NCBI RefSeq assembly: GCF_002775205.1
Contig: NC_036461.1
Span: forward strand, 16,650,015 to 16,714,014
Length of the DNA stretch: 64,000 nt
Source: Xiphophorus maculatus
Taxonomy: Eukaryota; Chordata; Actinopteri; Cyprinodontiformes; Poeciliidae
Reading direction: 5' to 3'
The position numbers and the translations under genes were made by a program. Position 1 is the stretch's first letter; every line of letters starts with the position of its first letter. Shown piece after piece: positions 22,854 to 33,123 of the stretch. The notes under the pieces are model-generated. The model searched no databases and was not told the origin of the DNA. It worked only from the letters and a program-made list of their open reading frames with translations.

Positions 22854-23650
22854 TTTATCTTTTTGTTTGAAATGATGGATGTTTTCATATTAAGTATTTC
22901 ATTGCAACCTTACTGAGTTCAGATTGAAGACAGCATGAATGCCACATTTAGATGTGAAACATCTCAAATGTGTGTTTTTTAGTGTATCAAATGTTATGGC
23001 ACATTATTGTGCAAACTGTCCTAGGAATAGGAAAAGTTGTAGCATTTTAATCAGTGAGGCATGAAGTCTAAATTAGATTAAAAAAATATGCAACTAACAA
23101 GTAACTAGGAATAAAAAATAAGATACTATAGTACTGTTTTAAACTAGTGCAGTTAAACCAGTTAGGCAGTGAGTGTGGACTTTTTATGACTACATAATTA
23201 AGCAGCGGTTTCAGATAAATACCTGAAACCAAAAACAATTACCCTGTTCAGGTGATGCTGGGAAACTGATTTTCATAGTTTAACCCAGGATTAATGACTC
23301 TGGCATGCTATGAATTTGGTAATCAACAAGGTCCAACCATCAGACCCACTTGCCATGACAGGGTCAAGAGGGAGCTAGTGTCTTTCTCCAGTGGTCCAAG
23401 GACGAGAGGCAGGGTACACACAAGTCCAATTAACCTAACAGTCATGTACTTTTCATGGGTTAACCGACACCTTTGAGTTAATTGGGGGTGAACCTCAAAC
23501 ACAGTTTTCTTGCATAACATAAGAAAACTGTGCTACACATAATTGGCTTGGCTGATATCTTACTGATGTCAGCAAGATATCAGTAAGAGCCACGCTCAAA
23601 TAGTTTTGTGCAAGTATGGACATGATAGGAATGTCAAACCATCACAGAGC
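21896..23650. other. Common noncoding spacer (unit 2, last part)
   Basis: Matches 34026-35720. It contains an AAT microsatellite (22820-22853) and the CTGATATCTT inverted repeat near 23552. It also has a block of about 140 bp (23376-23520) missing from unit 1. No gene is supported. Confidence 0.55.
22820..22853. repeat. (AAT)n microsatellite, copy 2
   Basis: About 11 units, against about 28 in copy 1 and about 21 in copy 3. Confidence 0.95.
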
Positions 23651-23657
23651 TAATGAA
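23650..23657. other. Deletion junction: FUT gene lost between units 2 and 3
   Basis: In units 1, 3 and 4 the sequence CAGAGCTAAT continues to CAGGAAGGAGC, a Tc1 remnant and then a FUT gene. Here it jumps to GAAACAAACTAGACC, which is FUT downstream flank (compare 15776). The join shares AAT with the flank (AAAATGAAAC), so microhomology end joining is likely. An entire FUT gene and its 5-prime flank are missing. Confidence 0.85.
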
Positions 23658-24238
23658 ACAAACTAGACCTGTTCTATTTTAAACCAGTCAGAAAAACTAT
23701 TTCTATTTGCTAAATGCCAGAAAATTGAGAAACATGTTGGTTTAGTTTGTTTTATGAAGCAGAAGAATATTTGGTCCATTTATTTCTTAGAATCTTGCCA
23801 TTTTGTTTCAAGTGGTTTGAGTGCCTTTCAACAAGCTTCTCACAATAGTTTGCTAGAATTGTGTCCCATTCCTGCTGACAGTATTGGTGTAAATAATTCC
23901 TATTTTCCACTGAGCAGTACAGGTTGGTGCTATTCGGTACGCTATTTTGTCTGTTTCCGATTAAACCAACCCATACTCCACCATTCCTGGGCCCCCATTT
24001 GTTGTGGGTCCATAGGATAATGGTACAGTATAGTTTGTGTGTGATATCAGGAGTGTGAAGCTACTGGTGTCACACAACACAGTGCAGATTTGTTGTCGCA
24101 CTAATGTGACGCAACGGTATGTGTTTGGGTGTAATCCCACTTGTCCACTGAGACTCCAGCTGGCAGTGGAAATGTTCTACTGAATACGTCGGACCATAAG
24201 ATATTATACCAAACCACACTGACCCCAGGCCATATCAC

Positions 24239-24408
24239 TGATAGGCATTTTCTCAACCTACATAAAAAGAAGACTACAGACAACGTTTTAGTTTTCAATC
24301 AAGTCTTTTGCAAAAGGAGAAAACATAGCGAAACACTTCTCCAAGTTGTTTACCATGCGTTCTGCCATTCTGCTGCAGAACTTTTCTTTCAGAGAAAGGG
24401 AGTGAATG
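24239..24408 (-). mobile_element. Truncated retroviral LTR (unit 3)
   Basis: Essentially identical to 16363-16532 and with the same break into LINE-derived sequence. It is an ancestral feature of units 2 and 3. Confidence 0.7.
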
Positions 24409-26751
24409 AACATCAGGACTGCTAGACAGATTTACCCATATAAAGGAAAAAGTGCGGAATTATTTCTAAATGAATTAAGTTTCAACATGAGCCAGTTTAC
24501 CACAGTACAGTGGAGAAAGAACTGACAGTCTGTAGTCTCTTCTATCTGCGTTTTAAACTTGCTTTGCTGAGCTCAGATGAAATGCTGCTGTAACTCGTTA
24601 TATGTCTGCCATGCCTGAAAGAAGAAGCACAATACAGGCAAACAGATACACACAACTATACAAACCCACACACCTGAAAACACCCCTGGTTGACATGAAA
24701 ACCGGTCATTTGAATAGACTTTACTTTCTGTTTTTGTGTATTTTCCCTGTGAGCCTCTCTGGCTAAATAGAAAGAGTAGTTATCTTGCAATTAGAAATGC
24801 CAATAGACTATTTAGATACAGTGTTGTCTAGACATTCTCATTCAGTAATGCTAACTGACTATAGTGACTGTTTCTGATCCTAAATTATAGAAATCTAAAC
24901 CAAATCTTGAACTACATCAACATTCATTCATTTCAAGCACACCTTTTCTGTGAAATATAAAGGAATAAAGAACAGACAAATGAATCTCCTGCCTTCGATG
25001 ATACGACAGAGAAACTTGTTAACTTCACGACGAAGAGCTTACATAAGGGGAAAAATTATAAGAATCAAAACCAGTTGTTGGGGTAAAATGAAAACATAAC
25101 ATCAAAAATGCTACAAATGATATCCAAATGCTAAAAGTCAGTATGTCTTCAGAAAAATAAACAGAAAATGAGACAGGTCTAATAACTCTCTTTAAAAGTT
25201 TAAGTTATCCCATAAACCGTAGCATTTCGTTAACTTATTTCTTCATGGCTGGTGAGGCATGAAGCCTAACCCATGAAGGATTAATCCTAACCCTGCACCA
25301 TGTCATCTCATGGCTGCTAGGACAGCACTCACCCAACCAGTTCTTATCTCATCTCATGGCTGCTAGGACAGCAGTCACCCAACCTGATCTGAATTCTTCT
25401 TCAATTCACAGAAACAGGCTCAGGAGACAAATCTGTTTACTTTCATACTGGCTACAGGTTTGTGCAATTCAACACTTTTGTTAAATGAGGTGTAAAACCA
25501 GCATTTGTAAAGATACACAATAATTTATGGATAACTATATTCATATCTGGTGTGTTATAATGCATTGGAAACAAGCTGAAGTTAACTTTAACTGAGAAAA
25601 GGCTGCAAATATCTTTTTCATCAGGTGAAGTATCTTGACAAACAGAAAACGACTTTTTTGTTGAGCATTAAAGTAGAACAGGTGTAGTAATATTATTATA
25701 CTATATGAACAGTATGATGCCAAATTTCTTCTTTAAATAAATAAAGTGAGTAAATAATCTTCTGTATAGAAAAAAATCACCCCAAAAACATACAATTTTA
25801 CAGGTGGCTTTATTTAATTTACTGTTTAATTTTCTGTTGTCTGTTTCAAGGTGTTAATAAACACAATGCAAATATGAAGGAGAATTTACATCAGGTAGCT
25901 CCACCTTGTATTCGTGTAGGGTGGGGCGTGGACAGTGAGGAGGATGTTTCATGGAAATCAAACAGAAATGACATTGTCCTTCCTGTTCCTCCAACTTTTG
26001 GTGTATCATCATAAGTCCAGACAACTCTCTGAGAAGCTGCCTTGATGTTCCTTGACTTTCCATTAAAGGTAAGAGAAAAAGTGGCACAGCTTCAAAATCC
26101 TACAAAATATATTTATCTTCTTTTCGTGTTTCCTAAAACACAGCAGAACTGCAGTACATGCTTATGTTTTTTTCTAAGCTTGAAGCTGTTGCACTGAGTG
26201 TCTCCATCATACATAGCTGCAAAGGATGTCAATATTTATGTGTGAACTGACTTACATGTGCTAATCAGTTGTGGATAACTTGCTTTCTATGGTAAATAAT
26301 TTGACTATGTTGATAATTAAGCACTTTATAGATGCTGAAACATTAGCAAGTATATGGGTTTACTTAATGAAAGTGAAAATAAAAATGCACTTAGCTGTTT
26401 TGTATTTAGTATCCATCACAGATGAGTAAATTACAAAAGTCATATTTACGAAGTTTAACAGAAACTGAAAGCAGAGCAGATTCTTGTACGGTAAACTCAG
26501 TCCAGTTAAACCTGTTGAACAATGTCTGTTGTTCCTTTGTGATTCAATTAAAGAACATCTTTTGGATCAGTGCCAGAGGAAAAATATGTACGAACAGAAT
26601 AAATTATTTATATAATGTCTGGGGTTAAAGTTGATCATTAAAACATCTGGGCTTTGGTTTAAAGCTGTGACATTTATAAAAAAAAATAAATTAAAAATAT
26701 CCATATTAAAGCTGTTGCTGTGTCAGGAGGAGGGTCTGATTAGCCTTTCTC
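24409..26751. other. Common noncoding spacer (unit 3)
   Basis: Matches 16533-19358 without the hAT insertion. Recurrent small ORFs are duplication shadows. It ends at the Ty3 target site TTCTC (26747-26751). Confidence 0.6.
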
Positions 26752-27239
26752 TGTCATGTTGGATTTTAATTTCCTTGCCCACATGCAGGTGCGCACAGAA
26801 GAACAGATTTTTACGGTTACGAGGGTTTGTTGTAATGAGGTAGAATTGAGACTGGGGGACGTCAGGAGGGAACGAGAGTCCAGGTAGGTTCGGGGGTCCC
26901 GGGCCGCAGCGGATCAGAACTGTTTGGAGGTGCCCACCAACGAGACGCGCCTGACCGGTGGAGTTCCAGGCTTGGCTCCGGGAAGCGGGATCAAGATCTG
27001 AGAGGTAACGAAGAGAAAAAGGACAAAATGACTGGACAATACTTAACATGGATTTTGCGAGAACTTAAGGCTGAGTCTGACCAACAAGTGGTAACCATCG
27101 AGCGATGACTGGTGGTTCCACCGCTTCTTAAGAAGCCAGCCGCTGGTTACCGGAATCCAATGCAGGTGCGTCAGGCTGTCAAACTCCTCCGCGTAGCTCG
27201 TCTCTGGAAAGATCCCTCACTCCAACCTGAATCCTGACA
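26752..27239 (-). repeat. 3-prime LTR of the chromovirus
   Basis: 488 bp, identical by eye to 31601-32088. It lies downstream of pol in the element's own orientation. Confidence 0.96.
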
Positions 27240-27240
27240 G

Positions 27241-27252
27241 TACCCCCCCTTC
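27241..27252 (-). promoter_or_regulatory. Polypurine tract
   Basis: Read on the minus strand, GAAGGGGGGTAC directly precedes the 3-prime LTR. This is the usual position and composition for a plus-strand DNA primer. Confidence 0.75.
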
Positions 27253-30200
27253 AACGACCGCCACCTGGCGGTCCAGCGACGCTCCTGGGCCTGGAGGCGT
27301 GAAACTCACGTAGAACCGACGGGTCCAGAATAAACGATCTGGGAATCCAGGAGCGCTCCTCCGGGCCGTACCCTGTCCAATCCACCAGATACTGAAATCC
27401 TCGTCCTCGCCGACGGACATCCAGAATCTTATTCACCGTATAGGCTGGAGCTCCATCGATGATGCGGGCGGGGGGAGGGGAGGCAACCGGAGGACACAGC
27501 GGGCTAGTCCTCACCGGTTTCAACAAGGAGACATGAAACACGGGGTGCACCTTAAGAGAGGGCGGGAGCTTAAGCCTCACCGCAGAAGGGTTTAACACCT
27601 CCCGAATTTCAAAAGGGCCCAGAAATCTAGGGGACAGCTTCCGAGGCGCGGCCTTTAGGGGAATATCCTTAGCTGAGAGCCAAACCCTCTGACCAGGACT
27701 ATAGAGAGGGGCCGGCTTCCTTCTCCTATCCGCAAAGCGGCGGTTCAGGGCAGCGGTGCGATGCAAGGCCGCTGCGGCGGCCTTCCAGATGCGCTGACAT
27801 TTGCGGATGTGGCCGTGGACCGAGGCAACTGCATTCCTCGGTTCGTCAGAGGGCAGGAGAGGGGGCTGATACCCCAGAGAACACTGAAAAGGGGAGAGAC
27901 CAGACGCAGAGGAAATGTGACAATTGTGTGCATACTCAACCCAGGGCAGATGGACGGACCAGGCGGAGGGGTTGGAGGAGCACAGGCAGCGGAGCGTAGA
28001 CTCCACTTCCTGATTCAGACGCTCGGTTTGCCCGTTGGTTTGAGGATGATACCCTGAGGACATCGATACCTTGGCCCCCAGCGCGCCACAAAACTCCCTC
28101 CACACTCTGGACACGAACTGGGGCCCCCTGTCGGACAGGATCTCTGTGGGAATTCCATGAAGCCTGAAAACATGTTTAATGAGCAACATGGCGGTCTCCA
28201 AGGCCGACGGCAGTTTCCGAAGGGGAACCAGGTGACAGGCCTTGGAGAACCGATCAACAACGGTGAGAATGACCGTAAAACCCTTTGAGGGCGGGAGGCC
28301 AGTGACAAAATCGAGTGCAACATGGGACCAGGGACGTGCCGGGATGGGTAAGGGTTGCAGGAGACCACAGGGCGGCTGGTGCAGGGACTTGTTTCTCGCA
28401 CAGGTGGGGCAGGCTGAAACATACTCCTTCACATCCCTGTGAAGGGACGACCACCAGAAGGAGCGTCGGATAAGAGCCACGGTCCGACTGGTGCCAGGGT
28501 GACCAGAAAAAGGAGAGGCGTGGGCCCAATGGATTAAACGGGAACGAACAGAGAGGGGAACATAGATACGGTCCGGAGGGCCGGTGCCCGGATCAGGATC
28601 AGACTGTTGAGCTGCGATTACCTGATCAGAGATGTCCCAGGACACCGCCCCCAGGACGCAGGAACTCGGGATTATGGTGTCCACGACAGGAGCTTCGTCG
28701 TCCGAGGAGAACTGTCGGGAGAGAGCATCCGGTTTCACGTTCTTCGATCCAGGTCTGTAAGAGATGAGGAAGTTAAACCGGGAGAAGAAAAGGGACCACC
28801 TGGATTGCCGTGGGTTCAACCGCTTGGCTGCCTGCAGGTAGGACAGGTTCTTGTGGTCTGTCCATACTACGACCGGAAGTGCGGCTCCCTCCAGCCAGTG
28901 GCGCCACTCCGCAAAGGCCAGCTTCACCGCCAGCAGCTCCCGGTCACCCACATCATAATTCCTCTCCGCGGGCGACAGGCGGCGAGAGAAAAAGGCACAA
29001 GGGTGCAGCTTGTGATCGGAGGGCGAAACTTGGGACAAAACCGCTCCCACCCCAGAATCGGAAGCATCCACCTCCACCGTGAACTGCTGAGCGGGGTCCG
29101 GTTGAATCAGCACCGGGGCATCCGCGAACTTTTGCTTCAAGACCGAGAAGGCTGCATCCGCTTCCGGGGTCCAAGAAAACTGGGACTTGGTGGAGGTAAG
29201 ACAGGTCATGGGTCCCGCGGTCTGACTAAAGTTGCGGATAAACCTCCGGTAAAAGTTGGCGAATCCCAAAAACCTCTGTAACTGCTTACGAGAGGCAGGA
29301 GTCGGCCATTCCAGCACCGCACGAATCCGTCCCGGATCCGGCTTCACCCGCCCACTCTCTAAAATGAACCCCAGGAACGAGATGGATGGCACGTGAAACT
29401 CGCACTTCTCTGCCTTGACATACAAACTGTTCTCCAGCAGGCGCTGGAGGACCAACCTGACGTGTCGTTTGTGCTCTGTCATGTTCTTAGAAAAAATCAG
29501 GATGTCATCCAAGTAAACGAATACAAACTCGTCCAAATAATCCCGCAGCACGTCATTAATCAGGGATTGGAAAACGGCCGGGGCGTTCGTCAACCCGAAG
29601 GGCATGACCAGGTACTCGAAGTGGCCCACCGGGGTTTTAAAGGCGGTTTTCCACTCATCGCCCTCCCGTATACGCACCAGATGGTAAGCGTTCCGTAGGT
29701 CCAACTTAGTGAAGACAGTGGCGCCTTGTACGGGTTCGAAAGCTGACGAAAGGAGGGGGAGGGGATACTTATTCTTGATCGTGATCTGGTTCAAACCTTT
29801 AAAATCAATACATGGTCTGAGTGAGCCGTCTTTTTTTGAAACAAAGAAAAACCCGGCCCCTAACGGGGACGTGGACGGGCGAATAATGCCTGCAGCCAGT
29901 GACTCGTTAATATAAGTTAGCATGCTCTCTCTCTCTGGCCTCGATATATTATACAGTCGACTGGAGGGCAACGGCGCGCCGGGAAGGAGATCAATAACAC
30001 AGTCGTAGGGGCGGTGGGGCGGGAGCGAAAGTGCTTTATTTTTCCTAAACACCGAGTGCAGATCATGGTATTCCGGAGGAATTCGAGACAAATCCTGCTT
30101 TTCCTCTTGGTCCTCCCGGGTGACGTCACATCGAGGATTCGGCCGGGCCGACTGTAGGCAGGTTGCGTGGCAGGACCTACTCCACGCGTCCACTCTCTCC

Positions 30201-30649
30201 TCAACCCAATTAAGGTGGGGATTATGCCGTCTCAGCCAGGGGAAACCCAGAACCAGAGGAGACTGTGGGGAGGGAAACACAAAAAAGGTCAACACCTCGC
30301 GGTGATTGCCTGAGACTATGAGTTCCACAGGTTCGGTCTGTCGATGAATGGTTGGCAGAGTGCCACCATCCAGAGCCTTAACCAGGATAGGCGCCTGAAG
30401 CGTGATCGTGGGAATATTCAGTAGCGTTACTACATCCGCATCGATCAGGTTCTGCTCGCACCCTGAATCAATCAAAGCCGAGATGTTTACTGACCTTTGG
30501 TTGATGGAGAGGGAGACGGGAAGAGAAAGTCGGGATTTCAAACCGGAGCAACCACCCACCAGGACTCCCGTGATCACTGGTGGGCTCTCCCTTTTAGCCG
30601 AGCGGGGCAGGCGGTGACGAAGTGGCCTGTGAGGCCGCAATAGAAGCAT
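27251..30649 (-). CDS. pol: Chromovirus Pol polyprotein (PR-RT-RH-IN-chromodomain)
   Basis: An uninterrupted frame of 1,132 codons counted from the first ATG. Protease has DSG at 61-63. Reverse transcriptase spans about 205-390 with YLDD at 379-382. RNase H has acidic residues at D528, E571 and D598. Integrase has the zinc-binding H710, H717, C747 and C750, and the catalytic triad D780, D840 and E876 with the D-35-E spacing. A chromodomain lies at about 1069-1120 ([11 protein letters not shown], then [15 protein letters not shown]), which defines chromoviruses and may guide integration to modified histones. The frame overlaps the nucleocapsid frame of gag and is -1 relative to it, so synthesis by -1 frameshifting is likely. 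All catalytic residues are present. Confidence 0.96.
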   Translation of the reverse strand: MLLLRPHRPLRHRLPRSAKRESPPVITGVLVGGCSGLKSRLSLPVSLSINQRSVNISALIDSGCEQNLIDADVVTLLNIPTITLQAPILVKALDGGTLPTIHRQTEPVELIVSGNHREVLTFFVFPSPQSPLVLGFPWLRRHNPHLNWVEERVDAWSRSCHATCLQSARPNPRCDVTREDQEEKQDLSRIPPEYHDLHSVFRKNKALSLPPHRPYDCVIDLLPGAPLPSSRLYNISRPERESMLTYINESLAAGIIRPSTSPLGAGFFFVSKKDGSLRPCIDFKGLNQITIKNKYPLPLLSSAFEPVQGATVFTKLDLRNAYHLVRIREGDEWKTAFKTPVGHFEYLVMPFGLTNAPAVFQSLINDVLRDYLDEFVFVYLDDILIFSKNMTEHKRHVRLVLQRLLENSLYVKAEKCEFHVPSISFLGFILESGRVKPDPGRIRAVLEWPTPASRKQLQRFLGFANFYRRFIRNFSQTAGPMTCLTSTKSQFSWTPEADAAFSVLKQKFADAPVLIQPDPAQQFTVEVDASDSGVGAVLSQVSPSDHKLHPCAFFSRRLSPAERNYDVGDRELLAVKLAFAEWRHWLEGAALPVVVWTDHKNLSYLQAAKRLNPRQSRWSLFFSRFNFLISYRPGSKNVKPDALSRQFSSDDEAPVVDTIIPSSCVLGAVSWDISDQVIAAQQSDPDPGTGPPDRIYVPLSVRSRLIHWAHASPFSGHPGTSRTVALIRRSFWWSSLHRDVKEYVSACPTCARNKSLHQPPCGLLQPLPIPARPWSHVALDFVTGLPPSKGFTVILTVVDRFSKACHLVPLRKLPSALETAMLLIKHVFRLHGIPTEILSDRGPQFVSRVWREFCGALGAKVSMSSGYHPQTNGQTERLNQEVESTLRCLCSSNPSAWSVHLPWVEYAHNCHISSASGLSPFQCSLGYQPPLLPSDEPRNAVASVHGHIRKCQRIWKAAAAALHRTAALNRRFADRRRKPAPLYSPGQRVWLSAKDIPLKAAPRKLSPRFLGPFEIREVLNPSAVRLKLPPSLKVHPVFHVSLLKPVRTSPLCPPVASPPPARIIDGAPAYTVNKILDVRRRGRGFQYLVDWTGYGPEERSWIPRSFILDPSVLREFHASRPRSVAGPPGGGR

Positions 30650-31606
30650 GCCCGGGCTTCCAACCGCCGCTGCCTCTCAGTGGGGGAGATCCGTGCTCGA
30701 CCAACCTGCATGGGTTCATCAGGCGAGAGCGCGTTCGGGGAGGCGTCATCGGAGGTGTCCTGTACAGGGTTGTTTGAAAAAAAACACAGGTTTAATTTCC
30801 TTCCTGCCCCGAGCCCTTCCCCGAAGCCGGTTGTCGATCCTGATGGCCAGGGAGATCAACCCCTCCAAGTCGGCGGGTTCGTCCCTGCAAACCAGCTCAT
30901 CTTTAAGTGTGTCATCGAGAGCCTGGATAAAAGCTCCTTTAAGAGCTTCGTCATTCCACCCAGACATGGCGGCTAAGGTACGAAAGTCTATGGCGAATTC
31001 AGCTACTGAACGGGAAGCCTGCTTCAGGTTCCAAAGCCGGTAGGAAATCTCAGCGCTGGATTCGGCGTGACCAAAGGTTTGCTTAAACTCGTCGATGAAG
31101 GTGTCAAGAGCCGTTTGAGTGAGAGCTATGAGACTAAATTTCGCTTCTGCCCATTTGAGAGCTTTTCCCTTCAACAGTCCAACCATATATGCTATTTTGG
31201 CGGAGTCATCAGGGAACGAGCCTGGAGCTCGGGCAAAAACAATAGAGCATTGCAGGAGAAATCCACCGCACTTCCCGATTTCACCTGAATAATGTTCGGG
31301 AGTCGGGGGTGAAATTTCCCGGCCCCGGGGCAACCCCGCCGGTTCGGGTGGAGCGGGAGGCTCCGCCCGCGGCGATGGAGCGGGGTTCGCTGCTCCGGCT
31401 AAGTTCAGAGGCTGCATGCCGGAAGCCAGTTGTGAAGCTAATTCCGAGACCGTGGTTTTTAGTTGATCCATCACCTGTCCCTGGAAAGTCTGCTGATCCA
31501 ATAGGGCGTGAAGCATGGCATCATGACGCGCTAGGTGGTCGGCAGGGGTTGGACCGGGTCTTGTGTGCGGACCTGCTGGGTCAACATGGCTCGATGGTTC
31601 TGTCAT
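30574..31606 (-). pseudogene. gag: Chromovirus Gag with one frameshift before the zinc knuckle
   Basis: The first part (31606 down to the TGA near 30746) encodes a capsid-type protein. I start it at the ATG at 31606-31604, which uses the last six bases of the LTR; a longer frame begins at 31645 inside the LTR. The nucleocapsid with a CCHC zinc knuckle (C-x2-C-x4-H-x4-C, 30648-30607) lies in a different frame that ends at 30574. The switch is needed near an A8 run (30777-30784, T8 in sense), so a one-base indel there is the probable cause. The element otherwise looks young, so this may be a fresh mutation or a sequencing error in the homopolymer. Confidence 0.8.
31589..31599 (-). promoter_or_regulatory. 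Self-priming site of the chromovirus
   Basis: The minus strand reads AACCATCGAGC one base after the 5-prime LTR. Its exact 11-nt complement, GCTCGATGGTT, lies within the same LTR (31952-31942 on the minus strand). This matches the Tf1/sushi mechanism, in which the first 11 nt of the RNA fold back to prime reverse transcription instead of a tRNA. A TTAAGAA box about 28 nt before 31952 fits a transcription start there. Confidence 0.7.
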
Positions 31607-32088
31607 GTTGGATTTTAATTTCCTTGCCCACATGCAGGTGCGCACAGAAGAACAGATTTTTACGGTTACGAGGGTTTGTTGTAATGAGGTAGAATTGAGA
31701 CTGGGGGACGTCAGGAGGGAACGAGAGTCCAGGTAGGTTCGGGGGTCCCGGGCCGCAGCGGATCAGAACTGTTTGGAGGTGCCCACCAACGAGACGCGCC
31801 TGACCGGTGGAGTTCCAGGCTTGGCTCCGGGAAGCGGGATCAAGATCTGAGAGGTAACGAAGAGAAAAAGGACAAAATGACTGGACAATACTTAACATGG
31901 ATTTTGCGAGAACTTAAGGCTGAGTCTGACCAACAAGTGGTAACCATCGAGCGATGACTGGTGGTTCCACCGCTTCTTAAGAAGCCAGCCGCTGGTTACC
32001 GGAATCCAATGCAGGTGCGTCAGGCTGTCAAACTCCTCCGCGTAGCTCGTCTCTGGAAAGATCCCTCACTCCAACCTGAATCCTGACA
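31601..32088 (-). repeat. 5-prime LTR of the chromovirus
   Basis: 488 bp. On the minus strand it starts TGTCAGGATT and ends CATGACA. Predicted U3 is about 136 bp, followed by a start at 31952 based on the self-priming match. Confidence 0.95.
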
Positions 32089-32170
32089 TTCTCAATGTGC
32101 TAATGGTGGAGAAACAATTTACCATTTCAGGAATACAGTTTGTCTGCTACAATCGGTGGCCATGCTAACT

Positions 32171-32825
32171 AGCCTGAGCATTCATGTCAGGTTCTGTGGT
32201 GAAGAAACAACTGTAGCGAAGGGAACAGAAAAGGGGAGGGTGTGAGAGCGTGAACAAGAGGGTGACTGTCTGTTTCTGACAAAACAATAGTCAGAACTGC
32301 TCTTAAAGTAGTAACAGTTTGTCTGCTTTTCTCAGAACTTCCTCCTGGTCTGCATGGACCTAAATTGTGCAATTAAAAGTCTCAAGTGGGATTGCTGCAA
32401 AGACCGTTGTCATGAGGTTTTGGACTTCTTCCTCAGACAGATAACTCCACATGGCTGGTTTGATGTTGTTCTGGTGGCTGAGTCTGTGCTCTGCTGCTTG
32501 CCACACAGAAGACTGGAATTATAAGCTCCACTTCAGCCAAAGTTTAAAATTTTGTAACATTTCTCCAGATGAAGTGGTCGAATGTCGACAAGAGCCTTTG
32601 AACAAGGAGTTTCTTGATCCCTCAAGCCCTGACTTCAGCAGGAAGAAGTCATGCATCATGTGTTCTTTCTGCTGCAAACAACACAAAGTCAATGAGGAAG
32701 CGTCACTGTTCAAAATGAATCCAAGATATTAGAGTTGGTGTCCTTTGCAGGAGGTTCATTCAGGGAACCTGTTTTACAATTGGCCTCAAAGACCAAAAAA
32801 AACAACAATCAGTCACTATAATTAC
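32171..32825 (+). repeat. Cassette, reference orientation (copy 3)
   Basis: 655 bp between GCTAACT (32164-32170) and AGTTAGC (32826-32832), in the same orientation as in unit 1. Confidence 0.85.
32451..32732 (+). CDS. Putative secreted Cys-rich small ORF (copy 3)
   Basis: 93-codon ORF with signal-peptide-like start MAGLMLFWWLSLCSAAC, a possible sequon (CNIS) and the CIMCSFCC cluster. Between copies most of the few base changes in the middle alter amino acids (R/S, V/L/I), so there is no sign of protein-level constraint. Family unknown. It could be a first exon of an unseen gene or a chance frame. Confidence 0.35.
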   Translation: MAGLMLFWWLSLCSAACHTEDWNYKLHFSQSLKFCNISPDEVVECRQEPLNKEFLDPSSPDFSRKKSCIMCSFCCKQHKVNEEASLFKMNPRY

Positions 32826-32892
32826 AGTTAGCTGACTGATGTTGAAATGTATTGATTCATCATGGCTTTTCTTGTTTCTGTGCCCTTCTCAG

Positions 32893-33123
32893 GACAAAGA
32901 AAATCATCTGGAACTTTTCACAAAATCCTCAATCAGATTTTATTCAGTATTTTTATCCTTGGATGTTTTGTGACTGCCTTTCTGATAGATCATAATCCAT
33001 CCACCAGCTGGATAAATGATCACAGAGGCCTCCTTTCCAGAAATGGATTTGGATGAACTTGGAGTCGCCGTCAAATTCAGGCCGACTAACCGGGATTAAT
33101 AACTTGTTCAATCTGACTCTCAA
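32893..33123 (+). pseudogene. Old FUT exon-2 remnant (copy 3)
   Basis: Same internal deletion and end point as the copies at 9283 and 20158. An ATG at 32862 upstream of the acceptor gives a short frame that dies at the deletion. Confidence 0.88.

Larger units (their letters stand above)
13255..23653 (+). repeat. Tandem unit 2 of the FUT array
   Basis: Contains FUT-B, an LTR fragment, spacer with a hAT insertion, an inverted cassette, a FUT remnant, a solo LTR and an AAT microsatellite. It ends at a junction where the next FUT gene has been deleted. The shared 5-prime flank begins at ATGTGCTAAATCTGTTG. Confidence 0.8.
26752..32088 (-). mobile_element. Complete Ty3/gypsy chromovirus (sushi-like), 5,337 bp
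   Basis: Two 488-bp LTRs that look identical by eye (26752-27239 and 31601-32088), TGTCA..TGACA termini and a 5-bp target duplication TTCTC (26747-26751 and 32089-32093). The uninterrupted TTCTC site is seen in unit 1 (8481) and unit 2 (19354). The minus strand encodes gag, then pol with protease, RT, RNase H, integrase and a C-terminal chromodomain. Both a self-complementary primer site and a polypurine tract are visible. Identical LTRs and presence in one unit only imply recent insertion. Base composition is much more GC-rich than its surroundings. Confidence 0.97.

Noticed and set aside
28607-29281. 224-codon plus-strand ORF in the chromovirus
   Set aside because: Antisense to pol with no domain; it results from high GC content.
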